A stretch of DNA of 64,000 nt, taken from NCBI RefSeq assembly GCF_035440685.1, contig NZ_DAORMW010000003.1. One strand, 5' to 3'. Positions within the stretch are counted from its first letter, which is position 1; every line of letters starts with the position of its first letter. This document shows, piece by piece, positions 61,867 to 64,000 of this stretch. The DNA is from Accumulibacter appositus (GTDB lineage Bacteria > Pseudomonadota > Gammaproteobacteria > Burkholderiales > Rhodocyclaceae). Position numbers and translations under genes: made by a program. The notes beneath the pieces were generated by a model. That model saw only the letters and a program-made list of their open reading frames with translations. It did not search any database and was not told where the DNA came from.

Positions 61867-62952
61867 TCAGTCTGCCTCCTCGCCACGCAGGGTGACCATC
61901 AGATTGCTAATCTGCACCGCAATGTCACGACTCAGGGCTGCGTAGTGCTCGCGCCGCTGATCGTCGGAAAGGTCGGCCGCGATGCTGCCGCTGACATCCC
62001 ACTCGAGCGCCGCGGTGTGGAAGGGCACGTTGTCGACGTAGGACTTGACCGGGCCCTGCAGGCTGACGATAACGTGGAAGTCGGCGAGATCCTGAAGACT
62101 GAGATTCATCGCCCTCGGTCTGTGGCGGCCCAGATCGATCCCTGTATCCTGCAACAGGCTGACCAGTTCCGGCGCCATCGCGCCAGCCTGACGGCCGAGG
62201 CTGCGGTATTCGCCGCCCTCGGGAAAATTCTTGCGCGCAGTGGCCTCTGCGATCGGCCCGAGCAGGGTGTTGTCCTCGTCGAGAAAGAGGATCCGGAAGG
62301 CCTTGGTCGCCTTGGTCTGGCCAGTGACCGCAAACACCGTGTCCTCGCAAATGTTCTTGGCCTGATCCGAGACGCGCTCAAGCGAGTTGAAAACGCCCAG
62401 GTAGGCGAAAAGATCTTCGATGCTGAAGTTCGCGCCTTCATTGACCAGATCGGCAAAGACCACATCGAAAGTGCGCTCGACCTGATCGGCCATGATCATC
62501 GTCGCCTTGGCTTTCTCGGCGTTGCCGTCGATGAAGCCACACATCGCCTGCTTGAACATCTGTCGTGACTCGCCGGCGAGCAACTCGACCTCGCGCTTGA
62601 TCAGCGCGTCCGGGCGTTTGGCCAGGTGCACCGACTCGCGGGCGATGGTCACCGCGTAGTCGCCGACCCGTTCGAGCGCGACGTTGGCGTGAATCATCGC
62701 CGTGATCAGGCGCAGATGTCCGGCGCTCGGCAGGTGCACACCGATGAAAGCGTGGCACATCTTGTCCAGCTTGCGGTTTTCGGCGTTGATCCGCTGGTCG
62801 CCGAGAATGGTCGCATAAGCGAGCTTGTCGTCGCCGCTCAGCAAGGCACGTACCGCAGCACTGAGGGCTTCGTCGACGTGCTTGGCGAGCATGGTCGCCT
62901 GTTGTTTGATCTGGGACAGGTCTCTCTCGAGACGTTCTTCGTAATGACTCAT
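61867..62952 (-). CDS. phoU: PhoU fused to a degenerate ArsC/LMW-phosphatase-like domain
   Basis: A 361-aa fusion. Residues 1-215 are a complete PhoU with both metal-binding repeats (LERVGDYAVTIARE and LERVSDQAKNICED). Residues about 219-325 resemble thioredoxin-dependent arsenate reductase or low-molecular-weight Tyr phosphatase: ILFLDEDNTLLGPIAEATAR stands where those have ILFVCxxNxCRSxMAEAxAR; later GIDLGRHRPRAM, FHVIVSL and LEWDVSG also match. The nucleophile Cys (now Asp) and the loop Arg (now Leu) are lost, so the domain should be non-catalytic. It may bind phosphate or a partner in Pst/PhoR control. ATG at 62952 has GGGGAG eight bases upstream. Confidence 0.9.
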   Translation of the reverse strand: MSHYEERLERDLSQIKQQATMLAKHVDEALSAAVRALLSGDDKLAYATILGDQRINAENRKLDKMCHAFIGVHLPSAGHLRLITAMIHANVALERVGDYAVTIARESVHLAKRPDALIKREVELLAGESRQMFKQAMCGFIDGNAEKAKATMIMADQVERTFDVVFADLVNEGANFSIEDLFAYLGVFNSLERVSDQAKNICEDTVFAVTGQTKATKAFRILFLDEDNTLLGPIAEATARKNFPEGGEYRSLGRQAGAMAPELVSLLQDTGIDLGRHRPRAMNLSLQDLADFHVIVSLQGPVKSYVDNVPFHTAALEWDVSGSIAADLSDDQRREHYAALSRDIAVQISNLMVTLRGEEAD

Positions 62953-62986
62953 CGGTAGCGGCTCCCCACAGCACTGACGAACGGAC

Positions 62987-63029
62987 AAAAATTAAGAAAC
63001 GGGCACGAGACCCCAAGGTCCCGCGCCCG
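62987..63029 (-). terminator. Attenuator/terminator hairpin between pstS and phoU
   Basis: On the minus strand CGGGCGCGGGACC-TTGG-GGTCTCGTGCCCG forms a 13-bp stem (two G-T pairs) followed by TTTCTTAATTTTT. It lies 15 bp after the pstS stop, so most transcripts may end here and the binding protein would exceed the rest of the system. Confidence 0.75.
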
Positions 63030-63043
63030 TCGAGATCGATGCC

Positions 63044-63916
63044 TTACTTGCAGCTGACCTTCTTGATCGGCGCGTAGCCTTCCTTGGCGACGATGCACTG
63101 ACCGACGTCGCTCTTGATCCAGTCCATGTATTTCTTGGTGTCGTCCTTCGGCACGCCATCGGTGTACATGAAGAGCGGCCGAGCAATCGGATAGGTGCCA
63201 TCGAAAGCGGTGTCTTCGGTCGGCTTGACGCAGGGCTTGCCTTTCTCGGGCGAGATGCACAGCGCCTTCAGGTGATCGGTGGCGTAGGCCAGCCCGCTGT
63301 AACCGATCGCGCAGGGCGTCTTCTCGACCAGATCGGCGACGTCCTTGGAGCCGTGCATGTCGAGGGTGCCCTGGCGGAACTTGCCCTTCTCACCCAGAAC
63401 GGCTTCCTGGAAGTAGGCGTAGGTTCCCGAGTTGTTCTGCCGACTGACGACGACGATCTCGTCCTTGCAGCCGGGAATGGTGATCCCCAACTCGCTCCAC
63501 TTGCTCACCCCGCCACGCCCGTAGATCTTGGCCAGATCGGTGATGGCCATCGAATCGGCGGGAAAACTCTTGTTCACGAAGATGGCAAGAGCATCGTAAC
63601 CAACGATGTGCTCGATTGGATCGTGGCCTTTGGCCTTGGCCTCGGCAATCTCCTTGTCTTTCATCTTGCGGCTGGAGTTGGCGATGTCCACGGTGCCATT
63701 GATCATCGCCGCAATGCCGGTCCCCGAACCGCCGCCGGAGACGGCGACAGCGACGTCCGGATTGATTTTGCCGTATTGCTCGGCCCACGACTGGGCCACG
63801 TTGACCAGAGTGTCCGAGCCCTTGTTCTGGATCTCGGTTCGTGCAGAAACGGAAGCTGACGCCAGGGCAGCGGCGACGGCAAGACTGACGCTCAACAACA
63901 TCGATTTCGAAGTCAT
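63044..63916 (-). CDS. pstS: Phosphate-binding protein PstS
   Basis: A 290-aa periplasmic binding protein. Signal peptide about residues 1-25 (MLLSVSLAVAAALASASVSA). The mature start TEIQNKGSDTLVNVAQSWAE, the phosphate loop VAVSGGGSGTGIAAMING and DIANSSRKMKDKE are typical of the PstS group that also includes PBP-like members, with VVSRQNNSGTYAYFQE and YSGLAYATD further on. It captures phosphate for PstCA. First gene of the pst operon; the leader has GGAGA. Only about 84 bp upstream are in the window, with no obvious Pho box. Confidence 0.93.
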   Translation of the reverse strand: MTSKSMLLSVSLAVAAALASASVSARTEIQNKGSDTLVNVAQSWAEQYGKINPDVAVAVSGGGSGTGIAAMINGTVDIANSSRKMKDKEIAEAKAKGHDPIEHIVGYDALAIFVNKSFPADSMAITDLAKIYGRGGVSKWSELGITIPGCKDEIVVVSRQNNSGTYAYFQEAVLGEKGKFRQGTLDMHGSKDVADLVEKTPCAIGYSGLAYATDHLKALCISPEKGKPCVKPTEDTAFDGTYPIARPLFMYTDGVPKDDTKKYMDWIKSDVGQCIVAKEGYAPIKKVSCK

Positions 63917-64000
63917 CTGGGGCTCTCCAAAGGGTGGGAAATTTTGGGTCTATGTCGTTTCGTGTGGAACGGGCGGTGGGTTTGACGTTTTGAGCGAGCG

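Noticed and set aside
63917..64000. Pho box upstream of pstS
   Set aside because: The 84 bp available show no convincing CTGTCAT-type direct repeats; the promoter may lie beyond the window edge.

Overview
The window is GC-rich, densely coded DNA that looks like a chromosome segment of a betaproteobacterium near the Rhodocyclaceae. A 'Candidatus Accumulibacter'-like organism is a reasonable guess: DUF1631 and YaeQ proteins, a complete Pst phosphate system, PHB-depolymerase-type esterase, glycolate oxidase and very heavy signal transduction all fit. This assignment is inference; no rRNA or marker gene is present. I saw no tRNA, rRNA, CRISPR array, complete IS element or prophage.

Layout. 0.1-3.5 kb (minus): a type IV pilin operon with a 60-aa truncated pilin, a small four-cysteine exported protein and a three-gene ABC transporter, behind a sigma54-type promoter. 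3.6-7.6 kb: a large PAS/GAF histidine kinase. 8-10.6 kb: methyltransferase and chemoreceptor. 10.6-11.2 kb: BrnTA toxin-antitoxin pair. 11.3-15.3 kb: sodium symporter and polar amino-acid ABC transporter. 15.3-25.5 kb (all minus): a seven-gene phosphorelay block with CHASE hybrid kinase, receiver, Hpt protein, REC-PAS-GAF kinase, NarL-type regulator, receiver, and PAS-GAF-PAS-GGDEF-EAL-REC protein. 26-37 kb: YaeQ, an orphan AbiEi-like protein, DUF2917/MocR divergent pair, Na+/H+ antiporter, ABC exporter with MAPEG protein, TPR protein, lipoprotein, aldo-keto reductase. 37.5-42.5 kb: DUF1631 protein, RhlE-type helicase, PP2C phosphatase, small unknown protein. 42.5-48.8 kb: glycolate oxidase operon with an acyl-CoA synthetase and FadR-type regulator. 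49-58 kb: SulP transporter, M16 protease, aminotransferase, PHB-depolymerase-type esterase, GlsB-like and LysM proteins. 58.2-63.9 kb (minus): the pst operon in the order pstS-phoU-pstC-pstA-pstB-pstB.

Most notable. (1) The two tandem PstB proteins have complementary defects. One has intact Walker A/B, Q-loop and H-loop but LSGGQ replaced by LSLEE; the other has intact LSGGQ but lost the Q-loop Gln and switch His. This predicts an obligate PstB heterodimer with one consensus and one degenerate ATP site. (2) PhoU in the same operon is fused to an ArsC/low-molecular-weight phosphatase-like domain whose catalytic loop has lost its Cys and Arg. (3) The split-pilin/ABC operon resembles delta-proteobacterial pilA-N/pilA-C and pilGHI arrangements. 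(4) A dispersed palindromic repeat, at least seven copies, lies between genes and inside operons, and at two loci it encodes the last ~11 residues and stop codon of unrelated proteins.
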